A stretch of 64,000 nt of DNA, from NCBI GenBank assembly GCA_025786725.1, contig JAHLTZ010000009.1:310001-374000 (forward strand). Direction: 5' to 3'. A model generated the notes under the pieces. The model did not search any database and was not told where the DNA came from. It worked only from the letters and a program-made list of their open reading frames with translations. The number at the start of each line of letters is the position of its first letter. Positions within the stretch are counted from its first letter, which is position 1. Below, in pieces: positions 24,871 to 36,639 of the stretch. Both the position numbers and the translations under genes were made by a program. The DNA comes from Syncephalis fuscata. Taxonomy: Eukaryota > Zoopagomycota > Zoopagomycetes > Zoopagales > Piptocephalidaceae.

Positions 24871-27145
24871 ATGAATCTCGACGCGGAAAAGTCATTATTG
24901 CAAGTAAGTTTAGTACGTGCTATTTTGTAATGAATACAAACGCATTGTAGAAACTATTAAATCCAGCTTCTGGTTCAAACACGTTGTCGCGTGATTCTTT
25001 GGTTCAAAGGCCAGCTGAACCCACGCCACGCGCAACCAATCCCTTTGCCGTACAAACTGGTTCAGTAATAAGAATAGCGTCGCTAACCCAGGTGGAAACT
25101 TTAATGCGCCGCTCAGTCTATTGACAAGCCAACAGCCACTTGCGGCATTGCATTCAACAAGTAAAACACCAGCAAAGATGTTCAAGACAACATGTCTATA
25201 GACTTTTGCTTATTTGGCCAACAAAATTGTCTCGATCAAAGCGAGCAACAGATTTCCTCCTATGGATATTACGCAAAATAAGATGGCATTATCATATAAT
25301 CAGCAACATGAAAGCACCAGTACACATAGGTTGAAAAAAATACGCGTTTCCCAGTCGCAGTAGCTATAAAATCAAGCGAAGGTATGAGTACCAAGTATTC
25401 ATTGAAAAAAGATGCGCAGAAAACAGCATTAGATACTAAGCGTGTAAGCACGGGCAAATACAACATTGAAGCATGCAATACCGGCAAGGTTGATAAAATA
25501 GCAAAATGTATTACAATTTCAAATGATGAAGATGACGTGTATAGCAGCGCGGATAAAGATAAAATAATGTACATTTATAATAGCCATGATAGTGATAATG
25601 ATAATGATAGCGATGACAATAATAGCGAAAACAGCTATGCTAATAGCAACGAGGACAGCGATGCTAATAACGAGGATAGCAATGATGACGACGAAGATGA
25701 CGACGAAGATGAAGAAGATAATATTGACGACAATTATTATGCTTATAACAACCATTACACTGGCGAGACAAACAGTGTTCAAGACTCTATCTTAGAACTT
25801 TACGCACCATGGCTAACTAGAGACGCAACTCAAGTAAGTTATTTTATAGTAAATAAATATTTAATAGCTAAATAAATATTTATAGACGCCAGAAACACTT
25901 GAAAAGTTTTATAAGGTAGTCAGCTGTACAATTGCAGCCATTATTGCTAATAAGACATTAATAGATTAAGCTAGAAGGTTTTGGCTGGGGATTACCTATA
26001 AAAACTCAAGTACTTTCGTCCAAACATTTCGATTTTGAATATGAATCAAACATTGAGATGCAATCATTGATACATTTTATTCAAAATGGTATATTGGACA
26101 GCCAAACTGCAGTTGACTCTAAAGTAAAACAGCTTGCCGGCCTACATTATTGGCAATATCCTGCAGAACAGCCTTCACCAGCACAATCCATGGCTGTTCT
26201 CCAGGGAATGGCGGGAGGCCAAAAGACAAACGATTTTATTAAAGTCAAGGTGAAACGACTGGAAGCAGCAAAAGTAACATGGCAAGTTTGCAAACGTTGA
26301 CGAATAATAACATGCTTATAGAATGTATTTAATTAGGTGGCGTGCCTTTGACACATTAATTACACACTATAAGACGAATGAAAACTCATATTTCTACTAC
26401 ATAGGCAGGCATATGACAGTTTTATTTTCGGCAAATAAGTCTTTATTGCAAGACTGCCTTGCAGCTCATGGCGTTCGCTACATGGTGGCATTGGTTACGA
26501 CGCATGCTACTGGTCTTGCTAACTATTTACAGAAACATGGTATGTTTTTCTTTTCTTTTTTGGATCAGCTGCATATTGACACAAAATATAGATATCAATT
26601 ACAGAAGACTGGAGAAAGAAAGTGGATCGGAGGCCTTTCGGCCAGCTCGGTAAATTAAGTTAAAAAAATAATCCGCTTAAAGTACTTATTGTTGTATTTT
26701 GGCATAGGCGGAATTCCAACAATGAAGAACTATTGCTGGTAGATGACTTAGACTCTCTTGAAAGTCTTATTGATCTAGCCCATGAATGGGACGCGCACCC
26801 AAGCTATGCCCGACAGTCATGTCTTCCACACCTTGTGTCGCCGATACCATTTTTAAACGCATCTATTGGAAAAGCTCAGGTGAGTTTGTTACAGATTCAT
26901 ATGAATTGTATTAACACCTACGTGTTTACAACTAGATCGGAGACGAAAAGACGGTCCTGAATCGCCAGGATGGTAAAGAGATACGGTGTTATCGACTTGA
27001 GCTAGACGGTATTATTTTGCCAACGGGCCTAAAACAATTTACACGTGGGCTAATGACCACTAACACCGACGTTGAGGTACGGCGTCAATTACTGGCGGAA
27101 ACGGTTTTATGTGATGCATTACCTGTGGCATCCAGTACATTATAA
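24871..27145 (+). CDS. DONSON (humpty dumpty) homologue, replication-fork/initiation factor; N-terminal frame disturbed
   Basis: DONSON-family protein, which in animals delivers GINS during replicative helicase assembly and stabilises forks. Exon 1 (24871-24902, MNLDAEKSLLQ) splices by GTAAGT into an NPFA-containing exon. The conserved part begins around 25980 (GWGLPIKTQVLSS) and continues with LHYWQYPAEQPSP, RWRAFDTLITHY, YFYYIGRHMTVLFSA, THATGLANYLQKH, LDGIILPTGLKQFTR and a TAA at 27143-27145. A highly acidic Asp/Asn/Ser region lies at 25570-25730. Between about 25045 and 25350 plausible coding sequence jumps frame four times without splice sites. These are either real damage to the N-terminus or sequence errors; one is next to a run of seven A. 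From 25384 on the frame is clean through the introns. Confidence 0.8.
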
Positions 27146-28102
27146 CTGGTTTATTAAACATCGTCCCCAACCAATATTTTGTGTAATGTTTCCTTATATA
27201 CCAATTAGTTGTGCTTTGAACAAGACATTGTTTGTATAGTCGCTATTATGCCACAATAATCAATTGCAGCTTATTTACTATACCAACGACTTTAATTATC
27301 AATAATCCTAAATCACAAAATGTCCTATAATTCATAACTGGGCTTGGCTTTATTAATATTGTACTACGCTTGCCGTGTCTTTTTCCATAGCTTACAATAA
27401 ACATCAGGGCACTGATGTCATAGCGTAATTGTTCGTGATACGCGCCATTCACGTGGCGGTACCAACCATGCTTCTGTATTTGCTATAATGAATTAAAAAA
27501 GTAATAATTTAACCACACATGCTAGTACAGTAATACATGTCTAACATTCAGATAGTTATGAAGTCTGCCACATAACCTAATAGTCGTTATTTTATTATTA
27601 TTGTTTTTGTTGTTATTATTATTGTTGCTATTGTTGTTATTTCAATCGACTTGTTATGATTCTGATAGAATCATCGATTATTGGACACTAGTAACCGCGT
27701 CGGATGGTTGAATGAGGCCTATTGCCATAATTGTCGAACTGGCACCTCATATTTTGAAAACGAGTAAATTGATCGTATAAAATACCAAAATTAAGCAAAC
27801 ACGCGTGGCACACCTACCCAATGTGGTGTTGTAGTGGCAAATCAACAAGGAGTTTCAAACAACGCTCTATAGTGAATGGCGGATCCCTACATCACGCCAT
27901 AATAGTTTTTTTTCATGGTGAAGGTAGTAAAAAGTCACACAAAGACCATATGATCGTGCGACGTGATACTCACTTGCCTCCACATCTAAAGCCGCGGCGC
28001 TAATGAATCTCCGTACCTCCTTACCGTTGCTGGTTTTAAAATAGAAGGTGTTCAAGCATCTTCCACTTTTACTTATTTTTTGCCCCGTCGCTAATTTTCA
28101 CC
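27146..28102. other. Intergenic; low-complexity TTG/TTA tract, no gene
   Basis: This region contains a TTATTG/TTGTTA simple-sequence stretch at about 27590-27640. Otherwise I see nothing coding. The last few hundred bases should hold the promoter of the carboxylesterase gene. Confidence 0.45.
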
Positions 28103-30276
28103 ATGATTCGTCTTTTAATGAAATTATCTTTTACTCTTTTATTAACGCAATATGTGCAATTTGGTCTGGGCGAATCGTTCGGTGGCGATGTATCCTCTAT
28201 ACTTGATAAAATGGCACCCGTCATCAAAATCCAAGAATATCTTGACCGTAATACACAATCGCTAAGAGACGATCACCCAGCACTTATTGTATCCACAGAA
28301 TATGGCCGTGTACGCGGCCGACCCAACCTAACTGTTCGTGAGCGATTTTTGGAGATTTTTGGCCGTGACAAATTTATCGCTAGCCACCCACGTGTTTTTG
28401 CCGGGTATGTTATCTGCTCAAAATATCAATTAGATCGCAGCTAATAACCATTTGATGTAGAATACCATTTGCAGCACCTCCAGTCGGTAATCTAAGATTT
28501 GAGCCTCCTGCTCCTTTCAATGATACATGGGGTGGTATTGATGCCAGTGGCAAACCATATGGTGCAATTCGCGATGCAATTAGCTATCCTAATGACTGCC
28601 CACAACATTTTCTTTCTCTTGGTCGATCTGAGGACTGCCTTTATCTTAACATTTTTGTGCCGCCTGCCGATAAAATAGCAGCTGACAAACCGCTACCTGT
28701 ACTTTTCTACGTGTTTGGCGGTGCGTTTGCCTTTGGTGGCTCATATTCATTCGACTTTTACAATGGTCGATTTCTTACCGAGCACAAAGATGTAATCGTT
28801 GTGACATCTAACCATCGTACAAATGCTTTTGGCTTTTTTACAACCGACGAAGTACGCGGCAATGCTGCTATTGAAGACCAACGAGCGGCTATGCTTTGGG
28901 TAAAGCGAAATATTCGTGCTTTTGGCGGTGATCCCGATAACATTACACTATTCGGTTTTAGCTCAGGTGCAACCTCGGTCGGTATTCATTTGACCTCACC
29001 GAGAACACCGCCCAATCTATTTAAAAATGCTATTATGCAATCGAATCCGTTTGGCATTCGAATGCGTAGTAAAGAACAAATCCGTGCCTCAAGTGTCGAG
29101 CTAGCAGAGCTTGTGGGTTGCAAAAATAGCGACGGCAAAGTTGATATGGCTTGCATGCGAAGCAAGCCATGGAATACTATCATTGATGCCATGGGGCATG
29201 CGCCAGATGGAAAGCAAGTTGGAACTTCTCCGTTGTCAGATCCATTTGCATGGTGGGCCTCCATTGACGGCTACAATGTTGTTGAAAATCCACGTACAGC
29301 ATTCCAAAACGGACATTTCAACAAAAATGTCCCAGTAATTTTGGGAAATACACAGTAAGTAATAGTAACAATACTTTAATTCAGTATAATCCATTTGGAT
29401 ACTAACTTATTAATTTATCAACTAATAAGGGACGAACTTGGTTTTTGGGTATTACAAATGTTATACAAGCCTGGTTCACCTGGCGCAGCCAAATTATTTG
29501 GTTTGAATGGTTACGAAAAACAAATGGAAACCATATTTAAAAACACTACAGCTGAAGTAAGTATCATCCACTAGTTATTGACCATGTTATTAACAACAAC
29601 TAAAGGTTAGAAACCAGTATCCAATTGATGTCGATGTGAATAAAAACATAGACAGCTACATCAGACTCGGTACTGACTACGAGTTTTTGTGTCCGAGTGA
29701 TGACGTAAGTTGAAGTATATATGTATTTGCCGTTGTATAGGATGCTAAATTTTACTTTAGGTGGCCAAAGCTATCACACGTCACGGTGGCCAGGCCTATG
29801 TTTATTATTTTTCACAAGCAGGAATATTCCCGCCCATTGGTTAGTAATGTTACATTATTATAATCAGCTATAACTAACTTTATGTACAGGTGTTTGTAGG
29901 GGTCGCACATGCCACTCTGTTGACTTAACGTATACGTGGCGTGCGCCATTCTATTTCTTTATGAGCAAAAAACAAGAGCGTCTTTCTGACCATTGGATTT
30001 CTTATTACACGAATTTCGCCACTACTGGCAATCCAAATAAAGGACCAAGCATCGAGGTAGACATGGAAGATCCGGAGTTTAAATCGCTATTGCCAACCTG
30101 GCCAGCATATAGCATTAATGAGCCACTCTATCAACATCTTGCTGATACTGTGCAGCCTATATCGCCGCCACATCAAAAATCTTGTGCTTTTTGGGTAAGT
30201 AATAAATGCAACACATGCTTATAAGCTATATTTAACATTATAATGCACGCAGAACCAAGTTGGCTACCGATTTTAA
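28103..30276 (+). CDS. Secreted type-B carboxylesterase (alpha/beta hydrolase)
   Basis: Hydrolyses carboxylic esters; exact substrate unknown. The N-terminus is a signal peptide (MIRLLMKLSFTLLLTQ... ending near GLGES), so the enzyme is secreted or enters the secretory pathway. Exon 1 is 28103-28404; then come GIPFAAPPVG, the type-B signature EDCLYLNIFVPP, the oxyanion segment VFGGAFAFGG and the nucleophile elbow GFSSG (catalytic Ser). The acid is in the next exon (NTQDELGFWV) and the histidine in GRTCHSVDLTY. About six short introns are present. The last one splits FW|NQVGYRF and the stop is TAA at 30274-30276. The catalytic triad therefore looks complete. The length, about 550 residues, is usual for the family. 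Confidence 0.93.
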
Positions 30277-31034
30277 AGACAAAGATGACGGGTACTATTG
30301 CAAGGAATTCTAATAATGACAATACCAAATAGGTGCCGATGCATTTTAACTAACTAGAGCCACCTTATAATGGCATTAATAGGATCCTAGAATTATTATT
30401 CTTTTTAAGTGACAATCATATCATTTTAGCATGTAATGGTATGAATAATTGTAATGCATGAAATAAAGTAAATTTTACTACAACATCAGTGACAAGCTGT
30501 TTAATATACCCAGTGCTGTTTGTTTGTTTGTTTCCTATATATGCTCGGTACTGTTTGTAAAAACGCATTGTTTAAAGCAATTACCATTTCCATCCAACAT
30601 AAAAGCACGTGTATATAGCGAAATGATGGTGAATAACCAACCACGTTTGTACCACTTGTATCCGACAACAAAGGTATACGCCGGTAATGTTATGACTGAA
30701 AATAGCAAGATTATCCTTTTGCCCGAGCTCTTTACCATGCGAGATCAAGTCAATGATTTGCATTTGGATGCATTTGGAAAATGTATAAACTGCTATATAA
30801 AAATGATCTTAGAAGCAGCATCAATCTGTATGGAAGGACATATACCTGTTATCATGCATGAGCCAGCATTACGGCACTACTCAAATACTCGGCTTTTTTT
30901 TCAGCTCCGTGTATTAGCCATTTTAAATTTCTATTCTCGTAAAGTTCATATATCATTTATATATATATTATTGCTGTTTTATTAGTACAATTTACGCTGT
31001 AAATCTAACAATTTTATACGAAACTATAATCTAA
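30277..31034 (+). other. Spacer with an unrecognised 153-codon ORF (30524-30985)
   Basis: The interval between the carboxylesterase and 7TM member D holds one plus-strand ORF of 153 codons. Its middle part has mixed composition (TTKVYAGNVMTENSKIILLP, LHLDAFGKCINCYIKMIL) unlike random AT-rich sequence, but its end is low-complexity and hydrophobic. I recognise no domain and find no flanking splice sites. It may be a gene fragment or chance. Confidence 0.25.
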
Positions 31035-32041
31035 ATGGCGGACTTGAAAGAAGAATGGAAGCAAAACGCCACTAGTATATTAGGAATTCGACTCCATCCA
31101 TTGGGCGAAATATCCTTGCCAGACTTCGTCCTAGAGTCGGCAGACGATCGGGAGTTGACGCATATAAAGCTGACTGGTATTTACCGCCAGCTTATATTTA
31201 ATTTGCTCGCAGCACATTTGTTTGTATACAATTCTTGTCTTGCTTTTAAGATGATACTGGCTCAGCGACGCTCTTTTCCCGGATGGCTTTGCTTAATTCC
31301 TGCGGTGATGGGGATGGGAGCGGGTCTTTTAGCGGCACTATCCATATTTCCTACTGGGCTGAATTGCCGCAAAATATCATGGTATGTTGGGTGGCCATGA
31401 TCGCATCGGTGTTTTGCAATAATCTCCTTGTATTGCAAAAAGCCTACCTGGTGCTATGTCGGAAACGCTGGGTATTGGTAATTGGGCTAGGATGTAGCGT
31501 ACCACAATTACTTCCTATGTACTTTGGATGGGCTTCTAGTCCCGTCACCATCAAGGCTGACACCGGATGTATTGTCCACTACTCGTATCAGTTTCCCTGG
31601 TACTGGTTTGGATTAACAGCACCTATCAATGCATTCTTCTCTGCTATATTTGCCCATGTGGCATATAAACAATATCGCACATTTGGATCTGATGCATGGA
31701 AGCGTTTAACGCGCGATGGTATTCGAACGATGTGTCTTGTAGTGCTGTGCAACATTTTCTGCGCTACTGGAATTATTATAAAACTAGGTGGCATGTTTTC
31801 AGAAATGTTTTTACTTGTCGATTGGTGAGTGGTAAATAATTATACTAATTAAATAGCTAATATAAAACATAGGCTTTTTACGTCAACTATTCTTGTAAAT
31901 CATTGCTATAGTATGCGCAAAGCAATTGCACTGTCGAATCGCCCGAAAACCGAGAATATGTTGCGCATAACTATTAACGGCGGAGAAAATCGGCCCAGCG
32001 ACGAGCATACATTTATCAATCATTCGGCGCAAACACGCTAA
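31035..32041 (+). pseudogene. 7TM family member D, one-base frameshift after TM3 start
   Basis: Exons are 31035-31824 and 31873-32041, with a GTGAGT donor at the conserved pre-TM7 position. The first part reads MADLKEEWKQNAT...GIRLHPLGEIS and runs to KISWYVGWP, then hits a stop. Alignment with member C shows the protein continuing in another register (VAMIASVFCNNLLVLQKAYL) after a one-base loss within about 31383-31394. After that point TM3-TM7 and the tail (WLFTSTILVNHC...) are intact to a TAA at 32039-32041. Everything else, including both splice sites, is preserved, so the lesion is recent or an assembly error. Confidence 0.78.
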
Positions 32042-32459
32042 AAAGCATAATCCGATTAATCAAAAATGACTTGGCTAATCGTCGAATATGTTTTATATGA
32101 TAATAATATCTACAAAACACCATGCATTAGATGTATATGTACATAATAAATTATTTATTTTGTTATTCTGCAATATTTGATATCAGTGCAATTCTATTCG
32201 GCCCGAAATTACTGGTTGGTTAACTATCACTTTGACTCCCACATTTTGCGTTTCAAAGCAGCAAATCATTTTACACAATCAATTGTAGTGATTTAAATAG
32301 TTGACGAGTTGATTAGATTAATTGTGTTTAAATGATCATTTACAATAAATATTAACGTAATGTAATAATATTATCATTTCCATAGAATAAAATTGATTGT
32401 AACAGAACATTGTATTAGTAGTTGCTATTTTAAGCATTTAAATAAAGAATGTAACATAC
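32042..32459. other. Intergenic; nothing recognised beyond the left part of a segmental duplication
   Basis: The segment around 32220-32280 (ACTTTGACTCCCACATTTTG) resembles 36545-36600, which suggests that the direct duplication containing the TnpB-like relics extends leftward into this spacer. Confidence 0.4.
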
Positions 32460-33070
32460 TATTTGATTTCATTGAAATTCACAAGGCCTATCATTATTGT
32501 TGTTGGCCATGCGTAGAAATATTAATCAAATATTAATAAAAGCCATTGATTGCAATTCCATGTCGTTTTGCTGTTGTTGTTGTTGTTGTTACTACGTACA
32601 GTGTGGCTTTTTTGAATCTAACTGCTCTTTTCTATTTTCTAATATTCTACTGTTGCACTTTGGACATATTTGCGATGTAAAATACTCGTCTATGGTGGCA
32701 AAAAGATAGGAAGACTAGCGTTTCTGATGTTCACCATTGTCTTGAGGATTCTTGGTATTAACTTGGTAGGCACAGTTTATTTATCGACCATCGATAAAGC
32801 AAATGGCCTCCACCATATGCAATAGTGATAGGTTAAGCTTATTTACCAAAGTATACGGCATGCCGTTGATGCCACTTGAACAGGTGTTGATGTAAAATAA
32901 GATAAATAAAGAGATTGATAATGTTTTTTATTGATGTTCAAATATGCATGCTATCCATATTGGTATAGTTGGTATTATCACATAATATATTACTGAATAA
33001 AAAAATAAGATAGCAATAAGAAAAGGTGGTGAAATGAGTAAATAAAAATGTGGAAGTCAAAGTAAAAATG
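32460..33070 (+). repeat. Direct segmental repeat, copy 1 (partner 36640-37270)
   Basis: About 600 bp including TnpB-like relic copy 1 is repeated 4.2 kb downstream with high identity in the core (for example GGCATGCCGTTGATGCCACT in both) and more divergent flanks. Both copies lie in the same orientation. Confidence 0.85.
32480..32890 (-). mobile_element. Decayed TnpB/Fanzor-like (OrfB zinc-ribbon) transposase relic, copy 1
   Basis: On the minus strand, broken frames read VPTKLIPRILKTMVNIRN, then after a frameshift TIDEYFTSQICPKCNSRI, then the remains of a second zinc-ribbon half. The order DEY-x-TS-x-x-CPxC is the hallmark of the C-terminus of TnpB/Fanzor proteins (RuvC-like end plus zinc ribbon). 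Stops and frameshifts make it non-functional. The plus-strand frames here (with poly-Cys from a TTG repeat) are shadows. No inverted repeats or terminal structures could be assigned. Confidence 0.6.
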
Positions 33071-34136
33071 ATTTGATCATGTAAACATTACGCGCTCAAT
33101 CCAATGTTTTGTTTTATTGTAATATATAGCTATAATCTTTTATTAATGACTAATAAATAAATAAATCTGTTTTTCTATTATTGCAATAATGTATAATATC
33201 AGCTGCTTACTCTGATAGATAATTAAATTAAGCTTTGTAATACTTGGTTTAGTCTGTGGTCGTATAAATATAAGTATATATGGTTACAATGGAGTGTAAA
33301 TATTCATCCGTACAAACAACCAGCATTATAAATTATAATGACAATAATAAGCTATTTAACTACTAAACTCGTTAATTCAATTTTATTTACATCTATCTGT
33401 TTTCTGTGTGTTATTTTGGTTTAACGTTGCTGCTGTTATGGTCGCATCAGCAACAGCCAACTTTTGATAAATTTAGTCTAGTTTAGCATAACTATAATAA
33501 TTTGCTATAAGTTAAACCAGTAAATCTTTAAGTTGCTAATTGTTTTTCTATTGGTTTCTGCTTTGGCTTGTTTTTCTACATTCTATCCTGCTTAACTTGT
33601 CAAAAGTGGTTTCAGAAATTTAAGCAGCAGTTAGGCCTTGGATGATTACCAATTGATACGCAATCCATTGACATTATGCATTCAAAATTGCCGATATTTG
33701 CCGAGCTATTTGATGTGTCTAGTCTAGTTTTTGTATATTTTATTGTATAGAATTTAGCTGATGCAATATATTTACAGCTGAAAACCGATGACGAAAATAA
33801 CTTGTTGGAATGTTCCATTGCTCAAACCTCTGCAATGCATCATGATACAAACGGCAATTATTGTATAGTCGATTCCGGGTGCTTTAGATTGGCTGTCTTT
33901 GACTGCTGGTGGTTGCACAGTCTGTTACATGTTGTACCTGGATGTAATGCATTTGTGAATAAGACAATAATTGCCCCATAACAATGGGCATAGTGTCGAA
34001 TGAAATGCATACATGTACCAATCAATACATTTTATAATTTAAGGAATCACAACTGGCTTATGTGTGGCAGTAAAAACCCGTATAAAATACCAGTTTGATA
34101 CGATAAACTTGTTTTTGTGGCAATGTTGTAAGCTAC
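33071..34136. other. Intergenic; nothing recognised
   Basis: AT-rich spacer without convincing coding frames or RNA genes. Confidence 0.45.
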
Positions 34137-34149
34137 TTGTATGTATGTA

Positions 34150-34694
34150 AATATTGGGACCCGAGTTGCTCGGTGGAAGTGACAGCAAATACATCATTAT
34201 TGTTTTACAAAACCAAACAATATACCTGTTTTTACCAAATAGTTAAATTGTGTAACAAAAATACAAGCGAATATGTTTATTTTTATCATATATACTGGAT
34301 TATGAGCACTGCTAAAGTACTCGTGCAAATAAATAAGAGCTTGAAGTAAAGACCGGGCAGGTTGTGCGCTGTTTAGTATGCATATAGATATTAAGGGCCG
34401 AATCGGTAGGAATGGCGGCAAAAATATCATTATTGTTTTACAAAACCAAGCAATATGCTTGCTTTTACCAAATAGTTAGACCGTGTAACGAAAATACAGG
34501 CGAATATGTCTATTTTTATCATATGTACTGGATTATAAACACCGTTGCAGTACTCGTGCAAATAAATAGCAGATTGAAGTAAAGACCGGGCAGGTTATGC
34601 ACTATTTTGTATGCATGCGGATATTGAAGACCGAATCATTAAGTGGAAGTGACAGCAAAGACATCATTATTGTTTTATAAAGCCAAACAATATA
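34150..34694 (+). repeat. Tandem repeat, period about 240 bp, ~2.2 copies, upstream of the six-cysteine peptide gene
   Basis: The motif CATCATTATTGTTTTACAAA and its surroundings recur at about 34190, 34430 and 34670, with AGACCGGGCAGGTT shared at about 34351 and 34591. The third, partial copy runs into the promoter of the gene at 34799, so promoter-proximal sequence has been duplicated upstream. Confidence 0.85.
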
Positions 34695-34798
34695 GATCAT
34701 CACACTCTACTTCTTGCTAAACACGCACTACTTTCCACTCTCTACCAGCCACACTTTACGATCTCTTTTATTTGTTTGTCTTACAAATCAATATCATT
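34690..34798 (+). promoter_or_regulatory. Conserved proximal promoter/leader of peptide gene 1
   Basis: The ~110 bp before the ATG match the ~110 bp before the ATG of the fragmented paralogue (49027-49140, other strand), including CATCACACTCTACTTCTTGC and TTTATTTGTTTGTCTTA. The conservation suggests that both genes share promoter and leader elements. Confidence 0.6.
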
Positions 34799-34999
34799 AT
34801 GAAGCTTTCTATTGCCGCTGTTTGCACTATTGTCGTAGCTCTTGTAGCCAGTACAGCTATGGTGGATGCTAAACCAGCCTTAATTCGTCGTGATTACGAT
34901 AGCTGCATGTTTGAATGTCGCATGGGTTGTTCCTATCCTGATTATGGAATGATTTGCAAAACCGTTTGCGACAGAGAATGCCGCCGTGCTAACCCATAA
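34799..34999 (+). CDS. Small secreted six-cysteine peptide, intronless paralogue
   Basis: A 66-residue precursor in a single exon. The start at 34799 (MKLSIAAVCTIVVALV) is preferred to an in-frame ATG at 34772 because it begins a canonical signal peptide, with predicted cleavage near VDA|KP around residue 24. A dibasic RR at residues 30-31 looks like a Kex2 site. The mature part has six cysteines at residues 36, 40, 44, 53, 57 and 61 (spacing C-x3-C-x3-C-x8-C-x3-C-x3-C), suggesting a disulfide-linked helical hairpin. Role unknown: effector, antimicrobial or signalling peptide are all possible. Promoter, signal region and 3' flank are shared with the fragmented gene at 46079-49026. Confidence 0.88.
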   Translation: MKLSIAAVCTIVVALVASTAMVDAKPALIRRDYDSCMFECRMGCSYPDYGMICKTVCDRECRRANP

Positions 35000-35245
35000 A
35001 CTCGTAACCCATAACCATAAAAGGATTAGCATTGGTAGTGCAATCAAGCCACTATTTCAATACACTTTAGATATATATTCGGTGAAAAGCAAGACCATTT
35101 GACAACTACGCCGTCTAGTATATCTATATATTAATTTTTGGCCAATGCTCCGGTTTATCCAGTCTCTAATCAATGGAATCATTGTTTTATCAACAAACTT
35201 GCATCTAGTTGTTTTTATTCAACTGTGCAAGCTTATAGTAATAAA
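35000..35245 (+). other. 3' flank shared with the fragmented paralogue
   Basis: From ATTAGCATTGGTAGTGCAAT (35026) through TCGGTGAAAAGCAAGACCAT and onward, this flank aligns with the minus-strand sequence downstream of the last exon at 45840-46060. The two loci therefore arose by duplication of a segment larger than the coding region. Confidence 0.85.
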
Positions 35246-36639
35246 CTTATGGTTTCATCTTAACTATATACAATCAAATTGATATATCTATAATTATATC
35301 ATGTAAGCTATAAACATCGATTGGTATGGATAGTAGCAAAGCTATCATTATCATATAGCCAAATAATATTATACTGAAATTAGAGTAAATACGCTTTTTA
35401 ATAAAACATGGCAATAAAGCATACAATATTATAAACAAAATAAATAGACAAAACGAATACGTGAATAGTGATAGTGAAACTATACTGTATGCAATTAGCC
35501 AATAGTAATGAACGAAATGGATCAAAATCTGCTAAAATAATACAGTTAGCAATAAACTTTTAGCTTTTATTAGTATAGTTTTTACAATTTACAATATTAA
35601 TAATATAGACGGACATATAGTATATGTATAAAGGATAGATATGTACAGTACAATAATAATGATAAATAAATAGCTTAATAATCAATGACACTCAACAGCC
35701 AGTTTTATCTTCAATAACACAAATATTTAGTTTAAATGTGTGGCTATTATAGCTATTTAACTGCCAAATCACACTAAACAACCAATAGCATGCTCAATAT
35801 TGTGGAAAAAGTTATCTTTATTTAGTTAATAAAATATTATAAGATTTAATACAAATCAAGTGGTTTAAATGATCCGTCATAACACCCTTTTAAGCTTCTT
35901 TCGCCATGTCCCACAACTCTTTTTAAATTAGAACATTGGAGCGACTACTGCAATGTTTAAAAATGAACGTTACGAGTAGATTGTTCTAGTTTATCAATGA
36001 CAAATGCCATGTTGGCGGTTTTATTTTGCACATCTTCACTCTTGCTTGATACACCAGCTAATTAATTTAAGTTGATCAAAGCAATAATACATTCATGTAA
36101 TTTGAAATTGTTTAATTGCTAAATCTGATATTTAAAACGCTCTAGATAAACCAGTATAATTTTATTTGTTGATTAAATTTTAAATTTAAAAATATTTATT
36201 AATTATATCATTTTTGTTTGCATTACACTTTATTGAATAAATTTAAACTGCTAATGAAACAGCTATTAAAATAAATAAAAAACAGTTATTTCAATATTAA
36301 CTACTAGTCCAATATCATTAGTGTTAATCCTTACATAGCATGTTTTTGTAATGTATTTTTGAGTTGTATTTGCCACAAGTATATTGTTGAAAGTCTTTTA
36401 ACAAATAAAATACAATTTGCATTGCTGTTGATATTACTATAATCAACTAAATTATGTAAATAAGCAAAATTTTAAATTAAAATTTGTTGCATTATTTAAA
36501 AAAATCTTATTAGGCATTTTTAGCTTTTTCAGAATTCTCAATTTTACTTTAACTCTTATATTTTGAGTCTTCAAAGCAAACCTGGTTTTAATTGAAAATA
36601 TGCTGTTATGTACAAAAAACATAGCCATAGTTTTTCATT
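35246..36639. other. Intergenic; nothing recognised
   Basis: AT-rich spacer with no gene seen. The 36540-36600 part resembles 32220-32280, the left extension of the segmental duplication. Confidence 0.45.

Noticed and set aside
32497-32709. Plus-strand ORF with a poly-cysteine run (and its copy at 36670-36885)
   Set aside because: The cysteines come from a TGT/TTG microsatellite; the meaningful sequence is on the minus strand, where the TnpB-like zinc-ribbon motifs lie.
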